Of a DNA stretch of 64,000 bases, positions 25,513-34,580 are shown in pieces. A model generated the notes under the pieces. It did not search any database, was not told the DNA's origin, and was given only the letters and a program-made list of their open reading frames with translations. The first letter of the stretch is position 1; the number at the start of each line of letters is the position of its first letter. The translations under genes and the position numbers were made by a program. The stretch lies in NCBI GenBank assembly GCA_963729695.1, contig CAVSOT010000009.1:62001-126000 (forward strand), given 5' to 3'. The stretch comes from PALSA-693 sp963729695. GTDB lineage: Bacteria; Actinomycetota; Acidimicrobiia; Acidimicrobiales; Palsa-688.

Positions 25513-28500
25513 TTAGATCTCGATCCCAGGCGAGCGCGATGGCGACGGCTGATGCTCGGCTGCTCGGGCGAAGCCGTCAAATTGTTCCGTTCGCATGGCA
25601 GCTCGGCGGACCTGGGCGGCGGACGGGAGGGCGTCGCGGTGGTCGCGTTCGGTGCCAACGCGCTGGGCGAGGTTCCTGGCGTGCCGCTGCTGTTCGAGCC
25701 CGTGGTCAATGACGGCTCGACACACGGCCTGCCGATGCTCGAACCGCTCGGCCCCCCGGTCGAGGCAGGCTCGGTGGAGGGCGATCGCCTCGTCGAGCCG
25801 GTTGATGGTGGGAGCGACGTGGGTTTCCCACTGCTGTTGGGCGTCGACCTCCTGCTGCGCCCACACCTCAGTTTCTTTTCGTGCTGCACGGCGGTCCCGC
25901 CAACGGGCGCTTTGATCGCTGGCCCAGTCGGCCTGTTGGCGTGCGTGGCGGGCCTGGGTGAGGTCACGGACGGCTCGACCGGCCTCCGTGGTCTGCCAGA
26001 CACCCGTGCCGGTTTCCAAGTCGTTCCGGATCTGTTGGGCGTTGGCCAGAGCGGCTTCGGCATGACCCAAGGTGGCGGCTCGATTCGGCAGGCGGACGCC
26101 GACGATGGCGTCGCCGGCGATGGCGGTCTCGGCGTGGAGGAGGGCGGCGAAGCAGGCCTGCTGGTCGGGCGGGAGGGTTTGAACGTGATCCCGGGTGAGG
26201 GTGGCTCGGTGGGGCAGGGCGGTATCGATGGCCCAGGTGGGGGTGCGCCGGGTGGACCAGTCCCGGCGCAGGTCGTCGACGGCCTGGGGCAGATCATCGG
26301 CTACGGTCCATACGTGGGTCGACTGGCGGGCCCGAGACATGGCCACGTAGGCGAGTTCCCGGCCTCCGCCGTCGGCGAAGAGGTGGGCCCGCTCGGTGGT
26401 CGATCCTTGGCCGCGATGAACGGTGGTGGCGTACCCGTAGTCGAGGCGGTCTGACCCTGCTTGGTCTTTACTGAGGTGCACGTGGTGGCCGTTGTCGGTC
26501 CGCAGGGTCAGGGTCTGTTCGGCCAGATCGACGGCCGCGACGACTGCTCGCTGGGAGGTGACCAGCCGGCCGGCCGGCGCCGGGGGCCAGGGTGACGACG
26601 TGGTCGCCGGCCCGGTAGTGACCGCCGCCGGGGCAGACCAGCTCCGGTCCGGACAGCCGGCCGGTGGCTTGCATCCACTCCCGGGCCTGCTGGTTGAGGG
26701 CGGCCACGTTGGCCCGCCGCCAGGCGTACAGGCCGGTGGGATGTCCGGCCCCCGTGTCGGCCGCCCAGGCTTGCACCGTCTGGTGGAGGGCGTCGTCTCG
26801 GTCGGGCGCCGCGTGCACGCGGCCCTGGCTCGTGTACCAGGTGACCGCGTCGGCCACACGGCCATCCCGGAGCTCGGCCAGGGCGCGGCGTTCGGCGGGA
26901 TCGTGCTGTCGCCGGTTCTCGCCCAGCTGGTGGACGACGTCGGGGTGGCGTCGGACTAGGGCGGCCAGCGCCCCGCCGGGGCCGACCGCCCCCAGCTGGT
27001 GGTGGTCGCCGACGAGCATGAGCTTGGCCCCGGCGGCCTCGATGCGGGCGGTCAGGGCAACCAGGTGGGCGTCGTCGGTCATGCCGACCTCGTCGAGGAT
27101 GACCACGGTGCGCTCATCGAGGGTTAGGCGCTGGTGATCGAGCCGCCACAGCAGGCTGGCCAGGGTCCGGGACTCGCCCACGGCCGCCGCTGTGCCCAGG
27201 GTGCGGGCCGCTTGGCCGGAGGTGGCGGTCCCCAGCACCCGGCAGCCGGCGGCCTCGAACGCGGCCGACACTACCTGGAGCAGGGTGGTCTTGTCGTCGC
27301 CGGCTACGCCCACGATGAGCTCGGCGCCGTGTCCTGAGCTACCGATGCGCTCGGCCGCCTGCCGCTGTTCGGCGGACAGGGCGGCGCCGATTGCTTTCTC
27401 CGCCAAGGTGATCGCCTCTGCCATCCCAGTAGAAGGGACGACGGGGGCGTCGGTGCGGTCCAGCTGGCGGCCGATGGCCAGGGCGATGGCGGCCTCGGTG
27501 GCCAGCACTGATGCCAGCGCCTGGGGTTGTTCCCGGGCGCCGGAAACCCCGACCAGGGGGATCACTTCGGGATCGTGCAGGGCCCGCTCGACGAGCAGGT
27601 CGACCGTCCGGGGGTCCTGGCCGAAGAGATGCGGGGCCAACTCCACCACCAGATGGCGGCGCGAAAAGACCTTCCGTCGCGCTAGCTCACCGTCCGCCGA
27701 GAGCACATCGCCGAGCATCCGGCGGGCGCTTTTCAACGTCAGTTTCGGGGGCGGCCCCACTTCCCGAGCGGCGCCGTCAATCGCCGCAGTGAGCTGCGGT
27801 ACCGGCCATCCGATGGACGCCAACTCTTCTCGCCAGCGGGCCACCAGCTCGCCCTCCACCCCGTGCGGTTTGGCTTGGCGGGTGGTCCGCGCCGCCACCG
27901 CCCGGGCCTGCGAAGAGTGCTCGCCTCGGCGTTGGCATTCGGCGTCGATCTCGGCCGCCCGCTTCGAATGCAACTCCATCACCTCGCCGGGAACCCCGGC
28001 GATTCGCCAGTGCCGCAGCCGCCCCGACGGGCCCGCATCGGCCTCGATGGCGTAGCCCAACTCGACCGCCACCCGCGCCGAGGCGACCCGGCCGACCATG
28101 GTGGCCGCGTGCAGATGCTCCCGCCACAGAGCGGTGTCGGCCGCCTTCCACCCGCCCCTGTCATCTCGCATTTGGACCACGTTGGCCAGCAGCACATGAT
28201 CGTGCGGACAGGGATCTCCCGCCCGGGAGGTGGCATGACGGGTGTGGGCATAGACCAGTCCGGCGGTAGCCGTCGCCGTGGCGGATCGTCCTCGCCGGCC
28301 GCCCACCTCGCGAGTGACCTGGTCGAGGTAGTGAGGGTGGCGTCGCGCTCGGCGTCCATGATCGCATGCATGTCCTCGGCCCGGCCGATCACCCCCAGCT
28401 CGGCCACGCTCTTATGCGCCGAGATCACCAGCTCCATGCCCGGCCGGCGGGCAGCCACCAGCCGCTCCCCGCTGCCGGGATGGCGAGCGCCGCCCGGCCC

Positions 28501-28743
28501 GAAGATCGCCTCGTAGGCCTCGGTGCCGACCGGACCGTCCAGCCCCAGGGTCTCAGCGCCGGCGCCGCCCCAGCGCAGCGGCGTCTCCCCCTTGGACGCG
28601 TAATAGGCCAGTGCCATGCCCGGATAGTCGTCGCCCCGCTCGAGCACGGTGGCCCGGTGGTAGGCGACCGACTCCGCCCCCATCATCCGCATCCACGCCG
28701 CCGGCCTCACCTCCTCCCTGTCACGCTCTCTGCCCGTCGGCAA
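25513..28743 (-). pseudogene. MobF (TrwC/TraA-type) relaxase-helicase, frameshifted
   Basis: Three overlapping frames together encode one protein of about 1060 aa (start near 28692). The relaxase part has the HUH-type metal motif 'RHATSRAGDPCPHDHVLLANV'. The helicase part has 'GVAGDDKTTLL' (Walker A), 'ERTVVILDEVGM' (Walker B), 'LVGDHHQLGAVGPGG' and 'YATTVHRGQGSTTERAH'. Two frameshifts are visible, one near 28332 (before 'YLDQVTREVGG') and one near 26575 (after 'DHVVTLAPGAG'). Walker A also lost its second Gly (GDDK instead of GxGK). It would nick oriT and unwind DNA for transfer; here it is almost certainly dead. Confidence 0.85.
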
Positions 28744-28749
28744 CCCCTC

Positions 28750-29018
28750 GTGGTTGCAACCGTGTTGTTTCGCTTTTGGTTGTTATATCAGAGATGGTGG
28801 TCTTGTTAACGAGGTATTTGGTGAGAGGGAGGTAGAGGTAAGTAAGGGGTTAAATAGGAGAGAGAGTCTGGGGAGGGTTCGGATGGTAAGGAAGATTGTT
28901 TGGGACGATTGGAGGTTGGAACTCTTAGGAAATTTCTTCTTGGCGAACTAGCCGGGACAGAACGAGACTAGATGATACGTAACGGTACTCAGCGGACGTC
29001 CACGGACACATACGGAAA
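28750..29018. other. Low-GC, strongly C-poor tract beside the relaxase start
   Basis: From about 28785 to 28950 the + strand is mostly G, A and T with very few C, unlike everything else in the window. Then come short inverted motifs (GTCCacGGAC near 29000). A 65-codon frame at 28754 crosses it but lacks a ribosome site or family. The position between the relaxase and a divergent small operon is where a transfer origin and its promoters usually lie; that is inference. Confidence 0.4.
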
Positions 29019-29627
29019 ATGACTCTGGATTTATCAGCGCTATATCTCCTGCATAGTCGTCACCATCTCGTGGCATCATTGGTGGCATGGCAGAGCGCAG
29101 TACAGCCAGACGCCCGGACGGGCCGTGGCCAGCGCAGTAGTGTCCGAGTCCAGCCGGCCTTGGCGGCGTCTGCTGGGCGCCTGGCCTGGGCCGCCCTGGA
29201 GGAACTGGCCCTCAATGCGCGTCCCGATGACCAGGGATGGGCGTCAGTCGTTGGAGTTCGCGCCCTCGCTGTCGGTATCGGGACCACCGAAGAGGCAGCC
29301 TTACGCGCCCTCGCCGCCCTAACTCGAGCTGGGCTGGTCGCCATTGAGTCGGTCACTGATGCCGATGGTGGCCGCCGCTGCGGCTACCGGCTGTATCTTC
29401 CCGACGGGATCGCGTTGTGCTCTTGTCTGGTCGACGAGGACGCTGCGCAACAGGTTCCCGTCCGAGGCGGGCGCGACCGTGACGCCGGCTCTTTGAGCAC
29501 GGACCAAGTTCCTCGGGACGGCCGAAGCCCTCAGCGCTGTCCCACCGATCGAGACCGCTTACCCGTTACCCGGCCGCCCGATTCCGAGCAACGATGCGCC
29601 TCACTGGGTCCCAAGGAGCAGCTATGA
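29019..29627 (+). CDS. Small winged-helix-like protein of the integrated element
   Basis: Up to 202 aa. The core (about 55-135) reads 'LAWAALEELALNARPDDQGW', 'ALAVGIGTTEEAALRALAAL' and 'RAGLVAIES...RRCGYRLYLPDGIAL', consistent with a winged helix-turn-helix with a beta-hairpin wing. The C-terminal 60 residues are charged and probably disordered. The true start may be a later GTG. Its stop overlaps the next ATG (ATGA), so the two genes are coupled. It diverges from the relaxase, so it may regulate transfer genes. Confidence 0.55.
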   Translation: MTLDLSALYLLHSRHHLVASLVAWQSAVQPDARTGRGQRSSVRVQPALAASAGRLAWAALEELALNARPDDQGWASVVGVRALAVGIGTTEEAALRALAALTRAGLVAIESVTDADGGRRCGYRLYLPDGIALCSCLVDEDAAQQVPVRGGRDRDAGSLSTDQVPRDGRSPQRCPTDRDRLPVTRPPDSEQRCASLGPKEQL

Positions 29628-29896
29628 GCGTCGGCCAACCCACACCCGCAGAACGCCGCCTGCGGGCCCGCGCCGCCGCCTACCGGCTGCACAGCCTTTA
29701 CGACAGCCGGGAGTTGACGGCGAAGGCCCGGGCCGCCTTCGGGGAGCGCTTCGCCCGCCAAGTCGATCCCGACGGCAGTTTGCCCGATGCTGAACGGCAG
29801 CGGCGAGCCGAGTGCGCCCGCAAGGCCTACTACAGCGCCCTGGCCGCCAAATCGGCCAAGGCCCGCCGCTTACGGCGGGGAACTACCTCATCGTGA
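29624..29896 (+). CDS. Small Arg/Ala-rich helical protein
   Basis: 90 aa; 'PTPAERRLRARAAAYRLHSLYDSRELTAKAR' and 'AECARKAYYSALAAKSAKARRLRR' are strongly basic amphipathic helices, fitting a nucleic-acid-binding accessory protein. ATG 29624 overlaps the stop of the upstream gene by four bases and has GGAG upstream. No family name known. Confidence 0.6.
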   Translation: MSVGQPTPAERRLRARAAAYRLHSLYDSRELTAKARAAFGERFARQVDPDGSLPDAERQRRAECARKAYYSALAAKSAKARRLRRGTTSS

Positions 29897-29909
29897 ACTG
29901 CGTGTCGGC

Positions 29910-30155
29910 TCAGCGGCGGCGCCGGACGCGTAGGACGGCTGCGTAGGGGACGGACTCGTCCACCAGATAGACCACCTCGAAGCCGGAGCGAAGTTCGTCT
30001 TCGAACAGCTCGGCGCCGGCCACGTCTCGACGGTTCCTCCTCGGTGGGCCGGCCTCGACCCACTCCATCAGTTCGGCAGAGATCGACGCCCGGTCCGCGT
30101 CGTCGAGCCTCTCCAGATCCGGCGCGGCTTGGTTGAGGAGTATCCGCCAACTCAC
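29910..30155 (-). CDS. RelE/ParE-like toxin candidate
   Basis: 81 aa of the small beta-rich type seen in RelE/ParE toxins: 'WRILLNQAAPDLERLDDADR' helix, 'FEDELRSGFEVVYLVDES' strands, and a basic 'VLRVRRRR' end. The GTG start overlaps the stop of the upstream antitoxin-like gene by four bases (GTGA), the usual antitoxin-toxin order. The target (ribosome-bound mRNA or gyrase) cannot be told. Confidence rests mainly on size, charge and gene pairing. Confidence 0.6.
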   Translation of the reverse strand: MSWRILLNQAAPDLERLDDADRASISAELMEWVEAGPPRRNRRDVAGAELFEDELRSGFEVVYLVDESVPYAAVLRVRRRR

Positions 30156-30358
30156 CCTGGCCGGTTGGCCCGGCTGCGCAGGTAGGCCAGCAAGCTGTCC
30201 CGGTCGCTGAACGACGGGATCAGGCCGGCGTCGGCGGCGCGTCGGGTCTCTGCCGCGACGCGGGCGATCTCACCGTCTCCGACCTCGGCGCGCCACTCGT
30301 CGAGCAGGCTGGATCGAGAGCTGGCTGACTGTTCCGAAGGTGGGTAATCGTCGGCCAT
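30152..30358 (-). CDS. Antitoxin-like partner of the RelE/ParE candidate
   Basis: 68 aa, acidic, with helices 'SSRSSLLDEWRAEVGDGEIARVA' and 'FSDRDSLLAYLRSRANRP'. ATG 30358 is preferred because a -10 box TACACT lies six bases upstream, giving a leaderless start; the longer frame to 30400 lacks support. It overlaps the toxin gene. Such modules stabilise integrated or conjugative elements, which fits the neighbouring integrase. Confidence 0.55.
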   Translation of the reverse strand: MADDYPPSEQSASSRSSLLDEWRAEVGDGEIARVAAETRRAADAGLIPSFSDRDSLLAYLRSRANRPG

Positions 30359-30410
30359 GACCGCAGTGTAGGGCCCGGGCCCCGGCGGCCCGGTGATCAA
30401 GGAGTGCCCG

Positions 30411-31358
30411 TCATAGCCGGTCTCCCGGCGACAGCCGCCGGTGGGCCTCTCGGGCGCGCTCGTCGGCCACGGATGCGCCGTAGCGACGAAGCATGTCAGA
30501 GGATCGCCACCCGGCCAGCCTCATCAAATCTCCTTCACTGCCGCCGTTGGCCAGGAAGGCGTGGGCGAACGAGTGACGAAACTGGTGCGGGTGTACGTGG
30601 CCCAACCCGGCGGCGCGGGCGCGCCGGTCGAGCATCTGGCTGATGCCCGACGCACGCAGCCGACCCTTCTTTCCCAGCCACAGCCATGGTTCGTCGCCGT
30701 GGGGGTGCTTCCGCCGTTCGCGTAGGTAGCGGTCGACGGCCTTGACCGTCCTCCGCCCGATCGGCACCAGCCGGGGCCGGCCGCCCTTGCCGTGCACCAC
30801 GATGGCGGCCTGGTCGAGGTCCACATCGCAGGCGTGGGGGTCGCGCTCGACCCAGGCCAGGTTGGTGGCCTCCGCCAGCCGTCCGCCGGTGTCGTAGAGC
30901 AGCAGGATGATGGCGGTGTCGCGCAGGGCTTCGAAGGTCCTGGCCGAGCAGGTGGCCAGGATGGCTCTCACCTGGTCCTCCGTCAACACCGGCACCGGTT
31001 TGTCGGGCACCTTGGGCGGGCGCATCTTGTCCATGGGTGAGCGGGGGATCTCCTCGTCGTCCTCCAGCCACCGGAAGAGCTGTTGCAGGCTGCGGTAGCG
31101 GTTGGCCACCGTGCTGGGGGAGCGCCCGGCTTCCAAGAGGTGTTCCAGGAAGGCCTCGACGTGCTCGCGGGTCAGCTTGGTCACCGTCGTCGGCATGCCG
31201 CGGTCGAGGAGGAAGGCGGAGAACTGCTCGGCCGCCTCGGTGTAGGACTGGACGGTGCGCGGCGACTTGTTCTCGGCCCGCAGGTGGCGCCGCCAGGAGG
31301 GGAGCAGCCCGGTCAGCTCCTCGCCTAGAGTGGGAGCGCCTCTGACCGCCTTACGCAC
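30411..31358 (-). CDS. Tyrosine recombinase (XerC/D-like integrase)
   Basis: 315 aa. The N-terminal SAM-like core-binding domain ('LPSWRRHLRAENKSPRTVQSY') is followed by the catalytic domain. Catalytic residues are visible: Arg in 'DTGGRLAEATNLAW', Lys in 'IVVHGKGGRPRLVP', His-x-x-Arg in 'HPHQFRHSFAHAFL', the Trp substituting for the second His in 'LAGWRSSDMLRRYG', and the nucleophile Tyr in the same segment. GTG start. It sits 100 bp from tRNA-Arg(ACG), transcribed away from it, the usual place for an element integrase. It appears intact. Confidence 0.88.
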   Translation of the reverse strand: MRKAVRGAPTLGEELTGLLPSWRRHLRAENKSPRTVQSYTEAAEQFSAFLLDRGMPTTVTKLTREHVEAFLEHLLEAGRSPSTVANRYRSLQQLFRWLEDDEEIPRSPMDKMRPPKVPDKPVPVLTEDQVRAILATCSARTFEALRDTAIILLLYDTGGRLAEATNLAWVERDPHACDVDLDQAAIVVHGKGGRPRLVPIGRRTVKAVDRYLRERRKHPHGDEPWLWLGKKGRLRASGISQMLDRRARAAGLGHVHPHQFRHSFAHAFLANGGSEGDLMRLAGWRSSDMLRRYGASVADERAREAHRRLSPGDRL

Positions 31359-31458
31359 AGTCAGACAGGATAGACGAATCAGATCCTGTTCGGGCGGTGT
31401 GCTAAGCTAGCCAGGAGTCCAGCGGCGATAAAACCGCTGGTCAGAAGCCAATAACTCT

Positions 31459-31531
31459 GCGCTCGTAGCCCAACGGATAGAGCATCTGACTACGGATCAG
31501 AAGGTTGGGGGTTCGAATCCCTCCGAGCGCG
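31459..31531 (+). tRNA. tRNA-Arg (anticodon ACG)
   Basis: Acceptor GCGCTCG/CGAGCGC pairs fully. The anticodon arm TCTGA-CTACGGA-TCAGA gives ACG. The T-arm has GGGGG-TTCGAAT-CCCTC with one G-U. The D-stem (GCCC/GAGC) has one C-A mismatch. CCA is not encoded. An inverted repeat CCAGCGG/CCGCTGG lies just upstream (31419-31440). A degraded half copy with the same 5' flank is at 17813, and the integrase is adjacent, so this is a likely integration site. Confidence 0.92.
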
Positions 31532-31644
31532 CGAAAGTGCTGGTCACAGGCTTGCTGGTCCCCGTGTGATTTTTGGCCTGGCCAAATTTGGCACACACGT
31601 TGGCGTGGACCTGGCAGATTCACGGGCGCGACGTGCCCACGTGC
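31532..31644. other. Short gap after the tRNA
   Basis: I see no gene or clear signal here. Frames crossing it begin inside the tRNA or have no start signals. Confidence 0.4.
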
Positions 31645-31881
31645 CTACGCCCGGGGAAGCGGGCGAAGCGCAGCCGGGCGGCCAGGGGCCGGTTTGCGGG
31701 TGGTGGTGGTCTGGGCGGCGATGACCTGGGCCAGGCATACCACCGGCGGCCAGTCCTCGGTCATGGCCTGCTCCGACAGGGCGGCGAACCACTCGGCAGC
31801 GGCGTCGAGCCCGAGTAGCCGAGATCGCTCTGGTAGACGGTCTTCATTTGACGGTCTCTCGTTGTCACAGCGATCACCCAT
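31645..31881 (-). CDS. Hypothetical small protein after the Ada-domain gene
   Basis: 78 aa if it starts at the ATG at 31881, which overlaps the end of the Ada-domain gene by eight bases. 'LGLDAAAEWFAALSEQAMTE' and 'PPVVCLAQVIAAQTTTT' look like real amphipathic helices; the R/P-rich end looks less convincing. It could be the last gene of the repair operon or chance. Confidence 0.3.
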   Translation of the reverse strand: MGDRCDNERPSNEDRLPERSRLLGLDAAAEWFAALSEQAMTEDWPPVVCLAQVIAAQTTTTRKPAPGRPAALRPLPRA

Positions 31882-32170
31882 GCCCGTCGCCGCGGTGGGT
31901 CGTATTCGGGCCGTCTTTCCACTCTCGATACGCATCGGGCATGCATACCGAGCATGGCCGATAGCCGGCCTTCCGGGCAGTCTCCGTATCGGCAAAGAAC
32001 ACGCGATGGCGGACATGGCCGCCACGTGCGACAGCCCGCAGCGCGGTGGGGCAGCCGAGACGACCGAAAATCTTTGTTCTCCGGTGCCCACCGAGCGTCG
32101 CCTTCTCGGCGCTGGAATAGGGCTTCCCGTCGGCACCGATCAAGGTGTAGGTCTTCCGTCCCGACGCCAT
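31874..32170 (-). CDS. Stand-alone Ada metal-binding-domain protein
   Basis: 98 aa. 'KIFGRLGCPTALRAVARGG', 'HRVFFADTETARKAGYRPCSVC' and 'PDAYREWK' match the N-terminal zinc domain of Ada; three Cys are evident (GCP, PCSVC). In E. coli Ada one of the zinc Cys takes a methyl group from phosphotriesters and switches the protein on. Here the domain has no AraC or methyltransferase part. The ATG overlaps the stop of the oxygenase gene (TGATG), so it is coupled. It may sense or repair alkylation on behalf of the operon. Confidence 0.8.
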   Translation of the reverse strand: MASGRKTYTLIGADGKPYSSAEKATLGGHRRTKIFGRLGCPTALRAVARGGHVRHRVFFADTETARKAGYRPCSVCMPDAYREWKDGPNTTHRGDGHG

Positions 32171-32904
32171 CAGGGGGCGTCGTGGAAGAGGATGCCCAGG
32201 GTGTAGCGCCTCCCGGTCCTCAGAACCGACACGCCATGGCGCACCGGCGCGGCCGACCAGCCGCGCTGAGTTGGGATCGGCCGATCCCGAGTGGTGAACA
32301 CCATGCCCTGGAGATACGGGAGCGTCATCGACGTTCCCCTGGACTGCGCCCGTGGACGTTGCTCCGTAAGAAGGAACTCGCCGCCGGTGTAGTCCTTGCC
32401 GGGCTCGGTCAAGTTGATGACCACCTGGAGCGGGAACACGAGCTCGCCGTAGAGGTCGCGATGCAGTGCGTTCCAGTCGCCCGGGCCGTATTTCAAAATG
32501 AGCGGAGTCGGTCTGGTCTGTCCGGCCCTGTGGCACTCGTCCAGCCACTCGTCGAGGGTGTCGGGCCATGGGGTAGGCCGGCCGAGTTTGGTGTACCAGT
32601 CCCGGGCGATCGGGAGCAGGTGGGGGTAGAGGGCGTGTCGTAGCTCGTCGATCGCTTCGGGCAGAGGGTTCGCGAGGTAGCGGTACTCGCCCTCGCCGAA
32701 CTGATGTCGTCCCATGACGACGGTAGAGCGGAAGGCTTCGTCTCGGTCGTAGAGCTTGATCAGTTCCCGAGCATCGGCAGCGGTGAGCAGTCGCGGGAGC
32801 AGGGCGCAGCCGAGGTCATCGAGCTCCTCGGTGGCTGCCTCCCAGACGGCGCTGTCGACCCGCCGCCGGTAAGCAGAGGTCATATGTATGGCCTGGTCGG
32901 TCAT
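32170..32904 (-). CDS. 2OG-Fe(II) oxygenase of the alkylation-repair operon
   Basis: 244 aa. The jelly-roll core has the iron triad: His and Asp in 'WNALHRDLYGELVFPLQ', distal His in 'APVRHGVSVL', and the 2-oxoglutarate Arg in 'RTGRRYTLGILFHDA'. Context suggests oxidative DNA dealkylation like AlkB, although the sequence resembles the prolyl-hydroxylase branch more than AlkB itself. ATG 32904 has GGAGG upstream and overlaps the ogt stop by four bases. Substrate is inferred from neighbours. Confidence 0.82.
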   Translation of the reverse strand: MTDQAIHMTSAYRRRVDSAVWEAATEELDDLGCALLPRLLTAADARELIKLYDRDEAFRSTVVMGRHQFGEGEYRYLANPLPEAIDELRHALYPHLLPIARDWYTKLGRPTPWPDTLDEWLDECHRAGQTRPTPLILKYGPGDWNALHRDLYGELVFPLQVVINLTEPGKDYTGGEFLLTEQRPRAQSRGTSMTLPYLQGMVFTTRDRPIPTQRGWSAAPVRHGVSVLRTGRRYTLGILFHDAP

Positions 32905-33521
32905 CGGTGGGCCTCCATGTCCAGCAGCTGATGCTTCATCTCGGGGCCGCCGAGGTAGGCGCCGAGCTGTCCGTCGGAGCGGATGACCCGATGGCAGGGG
33001 ATGACAACTGGCAAGGGGTTGGTGGCGCACGCCGTACCGACCGCCCGCACGGCCTTCGGATTTTGTACTGCGACGGCCACGGACTGATAGCTGGCGGTCT
33101 CTCCGTATCCAATGGTCGGCAGATGGGACAACACCGAGCGACGGAAACCGGCCGAGAGGCGAAGGTCAATCGGCAGATCGAAGCTAGTGCGCCGGCCGTC
33201 GAAGTATTCCTCGAGCTGGCGGTCGACCTCATCGAGCCGTCGGGGAGTTTCGAGAATCCTGGGACTGATCTTGCCCGCCAGACTTCGCAGCACCGCATCG
33301 AGATCTTCACGCTCGTAGGCGATGCGCACCAGACCGGTTGAAGTGGCGGCCAGGAGCAACCTGCCAACGGGAGTGTCGAGCGTGCGATAGGCGACATCGA
33401 GCAGTCCATCCTCGTCGGCCTGGGCCGCGAGCCTCGCATAGAGCGAGGCGATCTCATCATCTCCAGGGGGAGAGCCGAACAGTTCGGCGAAGTCGTGGTC
33501 GGGTTCCATGGTCATGGTCAT
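32901..33521 (-). CDS. ogt: Methylated-DNA--protein-cysteine methyltransferase
   Basis: 206 aa. The active-site signature 'LPVVIPCHRVIRSDGQLGAYLGG' has the acceptor Cys that takes O6-alkyl groups from guanine. The 'GYGETASYQSVAVAV' helix-turn-helix and the N-terminal RNase H-like domain are both complete. An extra N-terminal helical stretch of about 40 residues ('DDEIASLYARLAAQADEDG') precedes the core. Its ATG overlaps the stop of the sigma-factor frame (ATGA), so translation is coupled. Repair acts once per molecule. Confidence 0.9.
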   Translation of the reverse strand: MTMTMEPDHDFAELFGSPPGDDEIASLYARLAAQADEDGLLDVAYRTLDTPVGRLLLAATSTGLVRIAYEREDLDAVLRSLAGKISPRILETPRRLDEVDRQLEEYFDGRRTSFDLPIDLRLSAGFRRSVLSHLPTIGYGETASYQSVAVAVQNPKAVRAVGTACATNPLPVVIPCHRVIRSDGQLGAYLGGPEMKHQLLDMEAHR

Positions 33522-34025
33522 TGCACCGTGCCCTTAGTTTCAAGTGGGCGCGCCCTTCGCGCCCAGTCTTTTCGGAGTTTGGCGATCCCGTCTGCCGCGG
33601 CTCGGCGGACGGCCTCAGGAGTGCCGCCGATGACTCCAGCGACCTCCGCGTAGGGCAGGTCACCGAGGTAGTGGTAGACCACAGCCAGCCGCTGTCGCTC
33701 TGGAAGCTGCGCTAAGACCTTCGCCAGATCGAAGTCCACGCCGTCGAAGTTGCCCTCCGTGGCTTCAGCGGGGACCTCTGACACTGGTGTCGCGGCGCGC
33801 TCGAGACCTGCGAACGAGGTCAATCACCTTCCGGTGGGCGATCGTCACCAGCCACGCCTCGACGTTGGCATCAGCGGGCAGCTTCGGATACGCCCGAAGA
33901 GCCGACTGGAACGTCTCGGACCACGCGTCGTCGGCGTCCACTGGACCGACCATGGCCCGGCATACCCGCAGCACGGTCGGGCCATGGAGGTACACGACCT
34001 CGGAGAAGGGTTGCTTGTCGGTCAC
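33518..34025 (-). pseudogene. ECF-type RNA polymerase sigma factor, one frameshift
   Basis: The first frame (34025-33765) carries region 2: 'VVYLHGPTVLRVCRAMVGPV', 'DDAWSETFQSALRAYPKL' and 'VEAWLVTIAHRKVIDLVRRSRAR'. The second (from about 33815 to 33518) carries region 4: 'VLAQLPERQRLAVVYHYLGD' and 'YAEVAGVIGGTPEAVRRAA'. One +1 shift near 33797-33815 joins them. If the shift is a sequencing error, this is an intact sigma factor heading the repair operon. The GTG start lies inside a remnant of a second methyltransferase gene. Region 4 stop overlaps ogt. Confidence 0.8.
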
Positions 34026-34026
34026 G

Positions 34027-34245
34027 GTCTATAAACTCGAACTCCTGCCGGTCGCCAGCGAGGTACTCGCCGATCTGGTCGCGCCGCCGGGCGTCGAAGC
34101 CGGCATCGCTGAATGTCCCGAAGGTGGACGAGTCAGGGCGATACCAGTGGCCCGGAAAGTACAGCCCGACCACAGTTCCCTCGCGGGCCACGACAGTCAG
34201 GTCGCCCAGTTTGGAGGTAATCGTCGAGTGCGTCACCGGTCCCAT
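34027..34245 (-). pseudogene. N-terminal fragment of a second O6-alkylguanine methyltransferase
   Basis: 'HSTITSKLGDLTVVAREGTV', 'VGLYFPGHWYRP' and 'RRDQIGEYLAGDRQEFEF' match the N-terminal domain of Ogt/MGMT. The frame then runs into the sigma-factor gene, and the catalytic PCHR domain is missing. The operon may have formed by deletion or recombination next to a pre-existing ogt, leaving this stub. Confidence 0.65.
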
Positions 34246-34580
34246 TCCTACCGACCTTTGGTCAACGGTCAACATCCAGCTCCTCCTGGTTCGCGAATCA
34301 CACGCCGTAGACGTCGGGAGCGGGGGAAACGTGAGGTTCAACCCTGCCAAGCACCTTTCGCGAGACGGTCGAAAAGCGGCCACACGATGGTCTACCTGAA
34401 TGGGGAGCCGGCGGATCGACCAGCTAGCAGGCGTGCCAACCGAAGGTTAAGAGCGGTCGCACACGCGTCCACCAGACGGCTAGAGGCGAGATCCAAAAAC
34501 CCTCCTCACGAACCGGCCTGTCGCAGCGTCTTCCGGGTGACGGTCCGAACGGGGCTGCGCAGACCACACGGAGGGCGTAC
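34246..34580. other. Gap with no supported gene
   Basis: Between the methyltransferase stub and the ester-cyclase stub I find no coding frame with a start signal or motif. It must hold any promoter for the repair operon, but no -35/-10 pair stands out. Confidence 0.4.

Noticed and set aside
25504..26454. 316-codon + strand frame opposite the relaxase
   Set aside because: Shadow of the helicase C-terminal region; glycine-rich product with no domain.
25513..31358. Active conjugative element
   Set aside because: The relaxase is frameshifted, Walker A is altered and no type IV secretion genes are seen; at most a decayed mobilisable element.
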